Shown here: one piece after another, positions 52,293-60,249 of the stretch
Numbering within the stretch: the stretch's first letter is position 1
Layout: each line of letters begins with the position of its first letter
NCBI GenBank assembly: GCA_900468625.1
Contig: UBUL01000024.1
Span: 140,072-204,071, forward strand
Direction of reading: 5' to 3'
Source: Hyphomicrobiales bacterium
GTDB taxonomy: Bacteria > Pseudomonadota > Alphaproteobacteria > Rhizobiales > Rhizobiaceae
DNA length: 64,000 bases
Made by a program: the position numbers and the translations under genes
Notes under the pieces: model-generated
The model's database searches: none
What the model was told of the DNA's origin: nothing
What the model saw: only the letters and a program-made list of their open reading frames with translations

Positions 52293-52804
52293 CTTGATGG
52301 ACCCCAGGCTTGGCTTATGGCCCAATAGAATGTCGTCTTAGCCGGGTACTTCTTGCGGCGAGCATTGGTGTTGAACTGCTCAAGGCTGATGTCATCATCC
52401 CAAAGGATGAAGCCTTCCGCTCGAGCGCGCTCCTCAACCTTCTTTTGCTGGATAACGCGCCAGTCTTTGAACGGCACCGGTTCGCGGGCTTGGACTATGG
52501 CCTTGGGAGCCTTGAGAACTTCGAGCCGCTTTTGTTCATCCCGAACGTAAACCGCCAATTCTGGAGCCTTCGGGCAAAAATTCTTGCTGGCCTCTTCGAT
52601 CTTTCCGCAGCGCAGATTATTGACAGTGTTCCAAATCGCTTCGCTGGAGAACTCGGAAAGAGCAAAGCAATAGGTATCAAGGATCTGCATTTGACGCTCA
52701 CGCGGATCGCCGCTCTCGCCATCGTTAGAGGCGCGGACAGGCAATGCCACCCAGAGAGCTTTCAGAGCTTCAATTGTGGCGAGACGAAACGCCGACGCGT
52801 TCAT
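52289..52804 (-). CDS. Replication accessory / helicase-loader-like protein (presumed)
   Basis: 171 residues from ATG at 52804 (GGGGG 7 nt upstream). EALKALWVALPVRASNDGES, AIWNTVNNLRCGKIEEASKN and FCPKAPELAVYVRDEQ resemble the N-terminal region of phage P-type loader/replication proteins. No Walker motif. The end is basic (FNTNARRKKYPAK). Role is inference from pattern and from the neighbouring DnaA-like genes. Confidence 0.5.
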   Translation of the reverse strand: MNASAFRLATIEALKALWVALPVRASNDGESGDPRERQMQILDTYCFALSEFSSEAIWNTVNNLRCGKIEEASKNFCPKAPELAVYVRDEQKRLEVLKAPKAIVQAREPVPFKDWRVIQQKKVEERARAEGFILWDDDISLEQFNTNARRKKYPAKTTFYWAISQAWGPSR

Positions 52805-53294
52805 AATATGCCCCCATAATATCGTTGGTGAAATCAGCCATGTCGGCGCCACGGCGAGGCGCGTTAGGGTGCCGCTGCCCTGTCTTGGCAAGTTCGTTGA
52901 AGTACCAGGACGCTTTGAAGCCTTGCCACGACATGAAGATTTGCATCTCCGCCGCAGCCCTCATGTCGCCGGTCTTGGTATATTCTTTGAGCAAGAGCTT
53001 GGCCGCATATCCAGTCAGCTTCGCCTTTTTCGTGACGCTGCGAAATTCAATGACAGCCTTAGCCAATTCCTCTCCGAGAAATGGATGCAAAACTTCAAAT
53101 GCTTCTTTCTCTGGCCCTGTCACGAGCGCCTCCAGAATATGAATCGATGAATGATGGATTTGTGGGGAGCCAAGCGCTTTGCCTCTACCCCCCCGCTGGA
53201 GCTGGGCTAGAACCGCATTGCGTCGCTCTATGAAGGCGACAGTGCTTGGCCGCGCGTTGGGGAACTTGAGAAGATGATCAGCGGCGGTTTTCAA
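52770..53294 (-). CDS. Hypothetical replication-region protein
   Basis: 174 residues if the TTG at 53294 (TTGA overlap with the methyltransferase stop) is the start; the longer frame upstream is a shadow. Helical: FEVLHPFLGEELAKAVIEF, LTGYAAKLLLKEYTKTGDM and IFMSWQGFKASWYFNELAK. Family not recognised. Overlaps the loader-like gene by 35 nt. Confidence 0.6.
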   Translation of the reverse strand: MKTAADHLLKFPNARPSTVAFIERRNAVLAQLQRGGRGKALGSPQIHHSSIHILEALVTGPEKEAFEVLHPFLGEELAKAVIEFRSVTKKAKLTGYAAKLLLKEYTKTGDMRAAAEMQIFMSWQGFKASWYFNELAKTGQRHPNAPRRGADMADFTNDIMGAYYERVGVSSRHN

Positions 53295-54052
53295 ATCATC
53301 GCCTCCTGCTCTATCTGGTCCAAGACTGTCGAGAACATGTCGGGCTGGCGATAAGCTGCCCGTATGCGCTCGCAAGCTATCTCGAAATAGCGTTCATCAA
53401 GCTTAATGCCGATGAACTTGCGGCCGAGCCCGACTGCGGCTACGCCAGTCGTTCCACTGCCAGCGAAAGGATCCAAGACCACATCGCCTTGTTGAGATGA
53501 ATTGCCGATATATTCAGCCATGAGATAGACTGGCTTCTCAGTCGGGTGGCCGGATACCTTATCTACGCCGCCCCTGATGAGCTGCTTGGCGCTGAGATTG
53601 TTTATGGTGCGCGCCCGGCCCTTCCAGAGGTAAATCGTGAACTCCAGGTTCTTCATGTACCAGCGGTTCGCGGTCGGCGTGACCTTGTCCCAAACGAGCA
53701 GATTGTGAAAACCGAACCCAGCGTCGATCGCGGCCTGTGTAAGCGGATGGACGTTTTTGTCGTTGGCCATGACATAGCAATCAGCGTCTCGCTTCAGGAC
53801 ATCGTAAATTGCAGCCATCATTTCAGGAAATGGAACAGTTGCCATAATGAGCTGACTGTCATTGGCATAATTATGCGAGGCGAAAATGCCTGACATTGTC
53901 TTGGAGGATTTCGAAACCCCTCCGGTGGTCAGCGCGTACGGGACATCACTGATTGCCAGATCAACCTTTTCCAGCTCGGGCATGATCGCCATTGCATCGC
54001 CGCAATAAAGCGTGCATTCGCCTATCTGTTCTTTGTGCTTCCAGAGGGTCAT
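53291..54052 (-). CDS. DNA methyltransferase, N4/N6 type
   Basis: 253 residues. N-terminal catalytic motif SDVPYALTTGG (variant of DPPY) after DAMAIMPELEKVDLAI, HPTEKPVYLMAEYI, and the C-terminal AdoMet motif DPFAGSGTTGVAAVGLGRKF (order of the beta class). It probably methylates A or N4 of C to escape restriction. Overlaps both neighbours. The V for P in motif IV is notable but seen in phage enzymes. Confidence 0.9.
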   Translation of the reverse strand: MTLWKHKEQIGECTLYCGDAMAIMPELEKVDLAISDVPYALTTGGVSKSSKTMSGIFASHNYANDSQLIMATVPFPEMMAAIYDVLKRDADCYVMANDKNVHPLTQAAIDAGFGFHNLLVWDKVTPTANRWYMKNLEFTIYLWKGRARTINNLSAKQLIRGGVDKVSGHPTEKPVYLMAEYIGNSSQQGDVVLDPFAGSGTTGVAAVGLGRKFIGIKLDERYFEIACERIRAAYRQPDMFSTVLDQIEQEAMI

Positions 54053-54420
54053 GCGGCCCTCCGAGAGGCATTAAATTTCCTGATCAGGTGTTGCCGCTTA
54101 AGGAAGCCAAACTTGAGCCCACGCGTTTCCTCTGGCGCGCGCTCACAGGCGTCTTGGACTGCGTTGAAGCAATCTTCCCATGTATTTCCATGAGCCCAGC
54201 AAAGGCACGGGACATTATTCTGCGTCCATTGGCGAAGATCGCAGCAGCGCTCACATGTTTTGAACACACCGAATTCCCCGCCCCATTTGCCAGAGACGTA
54301 TTCATATTTCTCACCCGCAAGAATCTTGCCACCGCATTCTTCGCAAAAATGCTGCCTACGAGCCGCGTTAATGCTGCGATTGTAGAATTCAGGATAATCG
54401 TAATCGCAATAGCAGCTCAT
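54049..54420 (-). CDS. Cys-rich zinc-binding phage protein
   Basis: 123 residues from ATG at 54420 (ATGA with RusA stop). CEECGG and CERCCD, with CLCW later, give at least one zinc site around a GEKYEYVSGKWGGEF loop. Seen in many phages, often near RusA; function unknown. Confidence 0.7.
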   Translation of the reverse strand: MSCYCDYDYPEFYNRSINAARRQHFCEECGGKILAGEKYEYVSGKWGGEFGVFKTCERCCDLRQWTQNNVPCLCWAHGNTWEDCFNAVQDACERAPEETRGLKFGFLKRQHLIRKFNASRRAA

Positions 54421-54791
54421 GACGCCACCTCTTCCCACTGAAGTTCAACCTTCACGAGGCCATTTTTCTCTATTGGCCCGCGCGGTGATATCGTCAGTTC
54501 CCACCGGCTATCATCGATGCCAATGGCTTGAGAAAGCCCATCGAAGGCTGCCTTGCATGAGGCCAGGGCATTGTCGGTATCGCGAGGGCGACGATCTGGA
54601 GGATAGAATGAGACGCGGACGTTGATGCGCTCTGCATTGATCTTGCCTAGGCCGGCCTCTAGGACCGTGTAATAGGCTGCGCGCTTCGCTGCCTTCTTGG
54701 CGCTAGCGACAACGCTCCAATGATGCCGAGCATTTGGGGAAAGCTTCTTATCGGGCCATGGAAGGAATATCTCAGCCATGCGCGTCGTCAT
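54417..54791 (-). CDS. rusA: RusA-like Holliday-junction resolvase
   Basis: 124 residues. RPRDTDNALASCKAAFDGLS and GIDDSRWEL carry the conserved Asp cluster (DxDN, D, DD) of RusA; early LPWPDKKLSPNARHHW and mid VSFYPPDRR fit. It resolves branched DNA before packaging. ATG at 54791; an internal ATG at 54779 is also possible. Confidence 0.9.
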   Translation of the reverse strand: MTTRMAEIFLPWPDKKLSPNARHHWSVVASAKKAAKRAAYYTVLEAGLGKINAERINVRVSFYPPDRRPRDTDNALASCKAAFDGLSQAIGIDDSRWELTISPRGPIEKNGLVKVELQWEEVAS

Positions 54792-54942
54792 CCTCGTTAC
54801 TTTCCTTCAGTTCTGGGCATAACCATTCGGCAAAATCAGCGGCCCAATCACGCGCTGCGAGAGCTATTCGCTGCCGCCATGCGAAGCTGAGCCATCTGAC
54901 GAAGACGTTGGGTTTTTGCTTTGAATTCGGCGTGTTCGTCAC
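54772..54942 (-). CDS. 56-residue ORF overlapping both neighbours (possible)
   Basis: GTG at 54942 has AGGAGA 4 nt upstream; the frame (MTNTPNSKQKPNVFVRWLSF, then ALAARDWAADFAEWL) overlaps the end of 54848-55237 in another phase and ends inside the RusA start. Acidic tail KESNEDDDAHG. Good signals, but entirely overlapping. Confidence 0.45.
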   Translation of the reverse strand: MTNTPNSKQKPNVFVRWLSFAWRQRIALAARDWAADFAEWLCPELKESNEDDDAHG

Positions 54943-55237
54943 GGGCTCTCCTCAATGCCTCCGCTGTCTCAAACATCTCCATCATCTGAAAATGTTGGAC
55001 TTTATGGCTTTCATTGTTCCACCACGCCTTGATACGGCGCTCAGTCCATCTGTTTTCCGGATCTTCCCTGTGAGGGAACCGTTTCTTCAACTCTGCGTAC
55101 GCGCGGTAGATCATCTCACCGACGTGACGGCTATTTCCGATCTCTTCGATCAGGAATCTGGCAGTGGCTACATCGGACATTTGCTCACTATTTCCCTGTT
55201 TTATGTTCTCCAGATATTCGGAGAATTTTTCCGACAT
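54848..55237 (-). CDS. Hypothetical phage protein
   Basis: 129 residues from ATG at 55237 (AAAGGAG upstream). FLIEEIGNSRHVGEMIYRAY, RWTERRIKAWWNNESHKV and a helical basic end. The RRIKAWWN block looks like a DNA-binding helix; family not recognised. Confidence 0.65.
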   Translation of the reverse strand: MSEKFSEYLENIKQGNSEQMSDVATARFLIEEIGNSRHVGEMIYRAYAELKKRFPHREDPENRWTERRIKAWWNNESHKVQHFQMMEMFETAEALRRARDEHAEFKAKTQRLRQMAQLRMAAANSSRSA

Positions 55238-55284
55238 TCTCGATCTCCTTTGGGGCATCTTCGCTCTTGTCGAAGGAGCAACGA

Positions 55285-55506
55285 ATGACCAACAGGAGCA
55301 TCCAATTCAGTTCCGTCCGAAGCCCAACAGCCGCACCTCTCGCTTCGGATAACGCGGCATCGCCAGATAGTTTCATCGGCGCTGGCGAGGCCGTTCTCAA
55401 TGTTGTCCAGCAATTAGCCGTTGCTAGACTAATGGGAGCAGCCCGCGATTTGAGAGGAGAGAAACCGCGAGCTGCACCGTCAACGCCGGGAGGAGGAAAA
55501 CGCTGA
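55285..55506 (+). CDS. Plus-strand hypothetical protein (possible)
   Basis: 73 residues from ATG at 55285 with AAGGAG 6 nt upstream. Middle SFIGAGEAVLNVVQQLAVARL is helical. It is isolated on the plus strand inside the leftward operon, so confidence is moderate. Confidence 0.45.
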   Translation: MTNRSIQFSSVRSPTAAPLASDNAASPDSFIGAGEAVLNVVQQLAVARLMGAARDLRGEKPRAAPSTPGGGKR

Positions 55507-55527
55507 CGGCATTAAAATCCACTCCGT

Positions 55528-55704
55528 CTAATGGCGAAGACGATCGTTTCCCTCTTCAGCCCCGGCATTGTCGGTATCATCCGGCTTGCGGTTCCAGCGC
55601 TCCATCTCGTAGCTGACGAAGACCTTGACCAACACGAGGAATGCCAGACCACAAAGTGCCGTGATGACGAGCACGCGAAGAAGGAGAACAGCGTTATCGT
55701 ACAT
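55528..55704 (-). CDS. 58-residue membrane protein
   Basis: MYDNAVLLLRVLVITALCGL, then AFLVLVKVFVSYEMERW: one membrane helix and an acidic tail. GGAGG lies before ATG, inside the end of the previous gene. Function unknown; one of three tiny membrane genes in a row. Confidence 0.6.
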   Translation of the reverse strand: MYDNAVLLLRVLVITALCGLAFLVLVKVFVSYEMERWNRKPDDTDNAGAEEGNDRLRH

Positions 55705-55873
55705 GAAACCCTCCTCTTTTCGTCCGAGGACGGAACTGGAGGATCACCGCTTCATGACGGACTGGCTTGCGGAAGGCTTCGATAAGCCACGGACGGATGA
55801 CAGCCAGAACGCAGACGATGAAGTTGATGGAGATCGTGAAGAATATGATGGATTGGAGGGTGACCGCCATCAT
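55694..55873 (-). CDS. Small membrane protein
   Basis: 59 residues from the ATGATG pair (55873 or 55870). AVTLQSIIFFTISINFIVCV is one membrane helix; the tail is basic (RPRTKRGG). Start overlaps the upstream TGA. Function unknown. Confidence 0.6.
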   Translation of the reverse strand: MMAVTLQSIIFFTISINFIVCVLAVIRPWLIEAFRKPVRHEAVILQFRPRTKRGGFHVR

Positions 55874-56049
55874 GACGCACGGCCTTGTGCGAGACGTTCG
55901 ATAATAACAGAAGCAGCCATGAAGAACGCCAGAAGGCAAATCCACGCAAACCAATCGCCACGTCCAAAGGCGATGGAACCCGCTGCGATACCGGAACTAT
56001 CAACGATGTTATAGCGACGATGTGCCAAATATTTTAGGACCATATTCAT
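55870..56049 (-). CDS. 59-residue membrane protein
   Basis: MNMVLKYLAHRRYNIVDSSG, then WFAWICLLAFFMAASVII, a single membrane helix near the C-terminus. GAGG precedes ATG, which overlaps the upstream TGA (ATGA). Function unknown. Confidence 0.6.
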   Translation of the reverse strand: MNMVLKYLAHRRYNIVDSSGIAAGSIAFGRGDWFAWICLLAFFMAASVIIERLAQGRAS

Positions 56050-56249
56050 GCCGCATCCTCCACAAACCGATTGCTCTCAACCCGCTGATGGCTTGTGCCC
56101 TCAATGGCTTTCTGTGCTTCGCATTGGGGTTCGGGAAATTCTTCGGAAAAGAGGCGGGGGAAGTCCTGCAACCAGTCATTGCCGACAGGCTCTGGGCTCA
56201 CTTGCTGGCGTTGGATTTGGCGTGCTGCGCAAATGGTTGAGGAGGTCAT
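56046..56249 (-). CDS. Hypothetical small phage protein
   Basis: 67 residues, acidic middle (DFPRLFSEEFPEPQCEAQKA). GGAG lies 8 nt before ATG; coupled on both sides by ATGA. Function unknown. Confidence 0.6.
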   Translation of the reverse strand: MTSSTICAARQIQRQQVSPEPVGNDWLQDFPRLFSEEFPEPQCEAQKAIEGTSHQRVESNRFVEDAA

Positions 56250-56470
56250 TGATAGAACTCCTTCTCAAGCCGATCACATATCTCTCGCAAAATGGCTGCC
56301 GTCGAGCGCGGGTATCCAATCCGATCATCTCGACCGTTGAGCCATCCGTGCTTGTAGGTTTCAGACCGATTGGAGATAATGGGATAATCGAGCCGATTAT
56401 CACGGAATCCGTCGAGATATCCATCGACAAGCTCTTGTTCAAAGGGAGTGAAAATCGCGGCGACGCTCAT
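56246..56470 (-). CDS. Hypothetical small phage protein
   Basis: 74 residues: FTPFEQELVDGYLDGFRDNR, then TYKHGWLNGRDDRIG. The GYLDGFRD / GWLNGRDD pair looks like an internal repeat of a short helical motif. Coupled downstream by ATGA. Function unknown. Confidence 0.65.
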   Translation of the reverse strand: MSVAAIFTPFEQELVDGYLDGFRDNRLDYPIISNRSETYKHGWLNGRDDRIGYPRSTAAILREICDRLEKEFYQ

Positions 56471-56473
56471 AGC

Positions 56474-56788
56474 TCAAACGCTCCCTACATCATCAATCAA
56501 AGCGGGGCAGACGGGTACGAGGGTGTCTGCCCCGCGCTTGGCCGAATCCGTCTCGACTGCCGGCGTAGCAGCACGAGAGGCATCGGCTTTGGAATTTTCG
56601 AAGATCGGTATCTCGCACCAGGCGAGCAGCGATTTGGCATTTTCCGGAAAGCCGTTGAACCGGCCGTTTGGGCAATGCTTCGTCGGCTCAAGCCAGTTGG
56701 TGACGAAAACTTTGTCGCCGTCCCGCGTGGTACGCATCAGGATTTGCCTGTCGCGTGGTGCTCCTGCGATGTCGAAGCTCCAGCTCAT
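56474..56788 (-). CDS. MSW-type phage protein A (tandem paralogue)
   Basis: 104 residues. Starts MSWSFDIAGAPRDRQILM and has VFVTNWLEPTKHCPNGRFNG. It aligns block by block with the next gene upstream (56804-57136). The family is common in phages of alphaproteobacteria; function unknown. Confidence 0.7.
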   Translation of the reverse strand: MSWSFDIAGAPRDRQILMRTTRDGDKVFVTNWLEPTKHCPNGRFNGFPENAKSLLAWCEIPIFENSKADASRAATPAVETDSAKRGADTLVPVCPALIDDVGSV

Positions 56789-56803
56789 GCCTTCACCCCT
56801 TCC

Positions 56804-57136
56804 CTAGCCCACGGTCTCATTGGATGGCCAAATCTCTTCAGCGGAAGCTTCGATAAGCGCATCCATTGCTTTGGAACGAATGACTTCCGGATGCTCTGGA
56901 TAAGGCTGCCAAGCCAAAGGCTCATCACTTTCACGCCATCCAGCCCAGCGTCCCTTAGGCGTAAACTTCGTCGGCTCAATCCAGTAGGTGGCATAGACTT
57001 GGCCGTCTCTAGGATGGGCAAGCAAAACGCGCTCTGGAATGAACACGTCATATTCCTGCTTTTCGTTCTTGATGGTCCTGACGCGCGTTTCGTGGCGACC
57101 GCGAGGAACTGCGTTCATGTCATAGTTCCAGCTCAT
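56804..57136 (-). CDS. MSW-type phage protein B (tandem paralogue)
   Basis: 110 residues from ATG at 57136. MSWNYDMNAVPRGRHETRV, VYATYWIEPTKFTPKGRWAG and LAWQPYPEHPEV match its neighbour's order of blocks. Overlaps the upstream stop (ATGA). The longer frame upstream is a shadow. Function unknown. Confidence 0.7.
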   Translation of the reverse strand: MSWNYDMNAVPRGRHETRVRTIKNEKQEYDVFIPERVLLAHPRDGQVYATYWIEPTKFTPKGRWAGWRESDEPLAWQPYPEHPEVIRSKAMDALIEASAEEIWPSNETVG

Positions 57137-57327
57137 GCCCGCGCCTCCACTTCCCGCTTCATCCAGTTGATAATCTTCTGGACATGCGCTGCTGTTCGGC
57201 TCGGACTCGGCCCAGCATCCCCATGGATGACGTAGCCGCCTCCAGAGCCTCGGGTGATCTTCGGGGCCGATGTCTTGAAATAGGCTTCGTAGGCGCGCTG
57301 ATAGGCGACAGTGGTGAGGTCGGTCAT
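57133..57327 (-). CDS. Hypothetical small phage protein
   Basis: 64 residues: MTDLTTVAYQRAYEAYFKTS, then AAHVQKIINWMKREVEARA. Helical with a Gly-rich loop. Start overlaps the ParB-like stop (ATGA). Function unknown. Confidence 0.6.
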   Translation of the reverse strand: MTDLTTVAYQRAYEAYFKTSAPKITRGSGGGYVIHGDAGPSPSRTAAHVQKIINWMKREVEARA

Positions 57328-58124
57328 GCGGCACCTGCCGTCGATCGATCAAAAACAGGGATTTCGATACGTTGAAGAAATTCTTCGCGAGCTTCGGCTC
57401 CGGCTTTGTTCCATGCAGACATAAGAGCTGCGACTTGCCGCTCCTTAACCTCAGAGTCGTTCTGAGGAGCTGGTGCGATTTTCGGAGACTGTTCTTTCTG
57501 GCGCTGCAGCGACAGATCACGCTTTACCGCCGTTACCTGATCATTCGGAGAGAGTTTCTTGATCTTGTCGAGATAAGAACCCGTATCCAGTTTGGATCCG
57601 GAAATGAGATTGAGCGCCTCCGGTATTACCTTTTCGCCACGCTCCGCATACAGCTGAACAATCCTTTCGGATTGTCCAGTCGCCGCAGCGGTGTTTGCCG
57701 TAAACCGCTCTGCCTCAGTTTCAGATCGCAAAGTTTGCGAACTGGTCGATCTTCGGTCGCCGCCATTTGCCGTGCCCGGATGAAGCTCCAGATAGATAGC
57801 CTTGCGCCTTGCCGTTTGGCTAGAACGCTCCGCAGGAGACAGTTCACTCCGGCAAAGATTTTCATCAATCATCGACAGTTCTGCATGCAAGTCGTCATCC
57901 GAAACAACGATGCATGCGATCTCAGTCAGGCCGAGCCGTTTGTAGGCCGCGTGGCGATGTGCGCCAGCGCTAATCTCCCAACCGTCGCCGATAGCACGCA
58001 CCCGGATGGGGTTTATGAGGCCTACGGTCGAAATGCTTTCTGCAAGAGCGCTGACTGTGTCTTGGTTGAGAAACCGGGCATCGATCCTGCGATGAATTTT
58101 GTCGGTTGGGAGATTAGTAATCAT
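57324..58124 (-). CDS. ParB/Spo0J-like protein
   Basis: 266 residues. ALAESISTVGLINPIRVRAI and WEISAGAHRHAAYKRLG (GxHR box) with ENLCRSELSPAE are the ParB N-terminal domain; an HTH-like part follows (about 130-200). It may bind a phage centromere-like site, act as CTP-dependent clamp or be a regulator; no ParA is in the window. Confidence 0.85.
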   Translation of the reverse strand: MITNLPTDKIHRRIDARFLNQDTVSALAESISTVGLINPIRVRAIGDGWEISAGAHRHAAYKRLGLTEIACIVVSDDDLHAELSMIDENLCRSELSPAERSSQTARRKAIYLELHPGTANGGDRRSTSSQTLRSETEAERFTANTAAATGQSERIVQLYAERGEKVIPEALNLISGSKLDTGSYLDKIKKLSPNDQVTAVKRDLSLQRQKEQSPKIAPAPQNDSEVKERQVAALMSAWNKAGAEAREEFLQRIEIPVFDRSTAGAA

Positions 58125-58127
58125 GGC

Positions 58128-59153
58128 TTAGCGCTCCACGGCCGGCAAAGCGCCGCCCTTGATGGGAAGGTTGGAAACCTTGTCGCCACGACGAGAAGCA
58201 TTCCAGGCGCGAAGGATAAGCTCTGCCTTTTCGTTCGGTCTGAGACGACCACGTTCTGCCATCAGGCGATTGCGCGCATAAAGGATCGGGCTACGAGGAA
58301 CGAGATTGGAGCCCTTGACGAGAGAGTCTATAAAAAGATCAACCGTTGTCTTGTCGCCGCATGCCTGCAAGAATACCCAGTAGGAAAATGCAAGGATTGC
58401 GCGACCGCCAATTGCATCAGCACCCTTGTTAGGGATTGCTGCCAAGCTTTCGACCACGTTTGGATGAGACTCCACAAAAGCAAGTACTTCGCTTTTTGTC
58501 GGCCGAAATCCTCTCGTCCAGCTGATGAACCCGTGATTGACGTACTGCCAGATGAAGTTGGCCGCTGCGGCGAGAGCAATGGAATCGACATGTCCATTCA
58601 TGCCGAGATAGTCGCCCGTCATGCGGGTTTTGCCCTGGTCGATCGTCAGCCGGCTATCACGATCAGTGCCGAGGACGAGAACCGTCTGAATGGAAGTGTT
58701 GGCGGCGATCACTGCTTCGCAGCGATGCTGCCCGTCATTGAGCTTTCCAGTATTGGAAATGATGATCGGCTCGCCGTTGAAGGCCCATGCTCCATTGGCG
58801 ATATCGCGGGCATAGTTTTCAACGATGGTTTGACTGATCTTGCGGTTATCGGGATTGCGGGAGAGAAGAACACGAGCAAGTGCGGGCGTCAGCTCAACGA
58901 CTTCCGAAATGACCTTGAACTTTGCTTCCTCAATTTTGCGATTGAGCCAAATAGAGGCGCTTACATCTGGGGAATTATCGGAGCGAACAGGCTCTCTTTT
59001 CTTGCCTTTCGCCTCGATGTCCATTACTGTCTGCATTGGATAAACCTCTTGGCGGCTGTCTTCGGGCAAGCCGCCTTTTTCTTTGCGCGACAACGCCCGG
59101 ACATTGTTTTTGAGAAGTACGGAAACGTCGGTCTGGGTGGCCTTCGCGGTCAT
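58128..59153 (-). CDS. ParB-fold-like phage protein
   Basis: 341 residues. ISQTIVENYARDIANGAWAF and LNDGQHRCEAVIAANT resemble the DGQHR box of ParB/Srx-fold proteins; the C-terminal half is helical (IALAAAANFIWQYVNHG). Often seen in phages and actinobacteria, function unknown. 3 bp from the ParB-like gene, so the two may work together. Confidence 0.7.
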   Translation of the reverse strand: MTAKATQTDVSVLLKNNVRALSRKEKGGLPEDSRQEVYPMQTVMDIEAKGKKREPVRSDNSPDVSASIWLNRKIEEAKFKVISEVVELTPALARVLLSRNPDNRKISQTIVENYARDIANGAWAFNGEPIIISNTGKLNDGQHRCEAVIAANTSIQTVLVLGTDRDSRLTIDQGKTRMTGDYLGMNGHVDSIALAAAANFIWQYVNHGFISWTRGFRPTKSEVLAFVESHPNVVESLAAIPNKGADAIGGRAILAFSYWVFLQACGDKTTVDLFIDSLVKGSNLVPRSPILYARNRLMAERGRLRPNEKAELILRAWNASRRGDKVSNLPIKGGALPAVER

Positions 59154-59380
59154 GCTGCCGTCTCCGACTGGTGGCGACGCTCGGCTTCATCAAGCCAATC
59201 AATCACGCGCTGGTATGTCTTGACGCTAAAGTTCTCTCCTGCCTCTACACGGCTGAGAAATTTGTTATCGACACCGGCCCCAATGCAAATTGCAGAGAAG
59301 CTGGATCTGCGGGCAGAGACAAAAGCTTTTGCTTTGCCTAGAAGTGCCTCGCGGATAGTTTCGCTGGTGGGGATGTCCAT
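59150..59380 (-). CDS. Cro-like regulator
   Basis: 76 residues with an HTH (FSAICIGAGVDNKFLSRVEAG). It is the first gene of the leftward operon, directly after the operator cluster and divergent from the CI-like gene, the usual place of Cro. AGGAAA precedes ATG. Start of the long late unit. Confidence 0.75.
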   Translation of the reverse strand: MDIPTSETIREALLGKAKAFVSARRSSFSAICIGAGVDNKFLSRVEAGENFSVKTYQRVIDWLDEAERRHQSETAA

Positions 59381-59403
59381 GATGGTTTCCTGCTGCTGTC
59401 GTA

Positions 59404-59465
59404 GGGATATTTCCCCTTATTCGGACAGAAGTCAAGGGTTATTTCCCCTTTGCGGGATATTTCCC
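59404..59465. promoter_or_regulatory. Left operator cluster (three sites) with leftward promoter
   Basis: Three sites: GGGATATTTCCC (59404-59415), GGGTTATTTCCC (59436-59447), GGGATATTTCCC (59454-59465). A leftward promoter fits: -35 TTGACT (complement of 59430-59435), 17-bp spacer, -10 AAATAT (complement of 59407-59412), so the first operator covers the -10. It should drive the Cro-like gene and the late unit and be blocked by CI. Confidence 0.7.
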
Positions 59466-59484
59466 AATTTGCGAAAATCATCGC

Positions 59485-60165
59485 ATGAGTGAATCGCTTA
59501 TTTCAAAGATCGACAAACGGCTCGAAGAACTCCGCACCAATCGCACTGCCGCTTCGAAAAAGGCCGGCTTAGGCGGGACGTTTATTCGTGACCTTGCAAG
59601 GAAAGGCGCGAATCCAAGCATCGAAAATCTGCGCAAGCTAGCCGAGGCGCTTCAAGTTCCCCTTGAGGAACTCACAACTCCGCAAATGGCAAGCAACGAC
59701 AATGATTCGATCCGAGAAGCCGACCTTGGAACTCTTCCAGTTGTGGGAATTATTGAAGCTGGCCAATTTCGCGATATAACGTTGCTGGATCAGGATGAGG
59801 AGTTTGAAACCATCAACGTAGCTCGCGATCCGCGCTTCCCTCGCGCCAGGCAATATGCGCTAAAGGTAAACGGCGACAGCATGAACGAATTGTTCGCTGA
59901 CGGCTCGTATGTGACTGCCGTCGATTTCTGGGATAGCGGACTAGACCCCAAGGATGGCCTTATCGTCCATGTCGAGCGTCGAATAGCAGACACCCATCTA
60001 GTGGAAACGACGCTTAAGCAGATCAAGCGTGAAGGCGCGGTTGTCATGCTTCAGCCTCGCAGCACAAACCCAAAGCACAAGCCAATTCCAATGGAGGGCG
60101 AAAAGGGCTCTGAGATTGTTATCAGGGGTGTCATTACAGGAAAATGGGAACCTATGCGGCTTTAA
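59485..60165 (+). CDS. CI/LexA-type phage repressor (S24 peptidase)
   Basis: 226 residues. N-terminal HTH (AASKKAGLGGTFIRDLARKG), then an autocleavage domain: IIEAGQF contains the Ala-Gly cleavage pair, VNGDSMNEL the catalytic Ser, and HLVETTLKQI the likely Lys region. RecA-stimulated self-cleavage should induce the prophage. No clear Shine-Dalgarno sequence precedes ATG. Maintains lysogeny from the flanking six operators. Confidence 0.9.
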   Translation: MSESLISKIDKRLEELRTNRTAASKKAGLGGTFIRDLARKGANPSIENLRKLAEALQVPLEELTTPQMASNDNDSIREADLGTLPVVGIIEAGQFRDITLLDQDEEFETINVARDPRFPRARQYALKVNGDSMNELFADGSYVTAVDFWDSGLDPKDGLIVHVERRIADTHLVETTLKQIKREGAVVMLQPRSTNPKHKPIPMEGEKGSEIVIRGVITGKWEPMRL

Positions 60166-60249
60166 GCGTGCCCCTCTATCCACAACTACCCTCTCAGAGC
60201 AGAATCTAAAACAAATAACCAGTTTAATGATTAGCTTTATGTATTTCTG

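Noticed and set aside
57372..59492. 706-codon plus-strand frame opposite the ParB-like genes
   Set aside because: Antisense to two genes with ParB-type motifs and coupled starts; composition Arg/Cys-rich, so a shadow.
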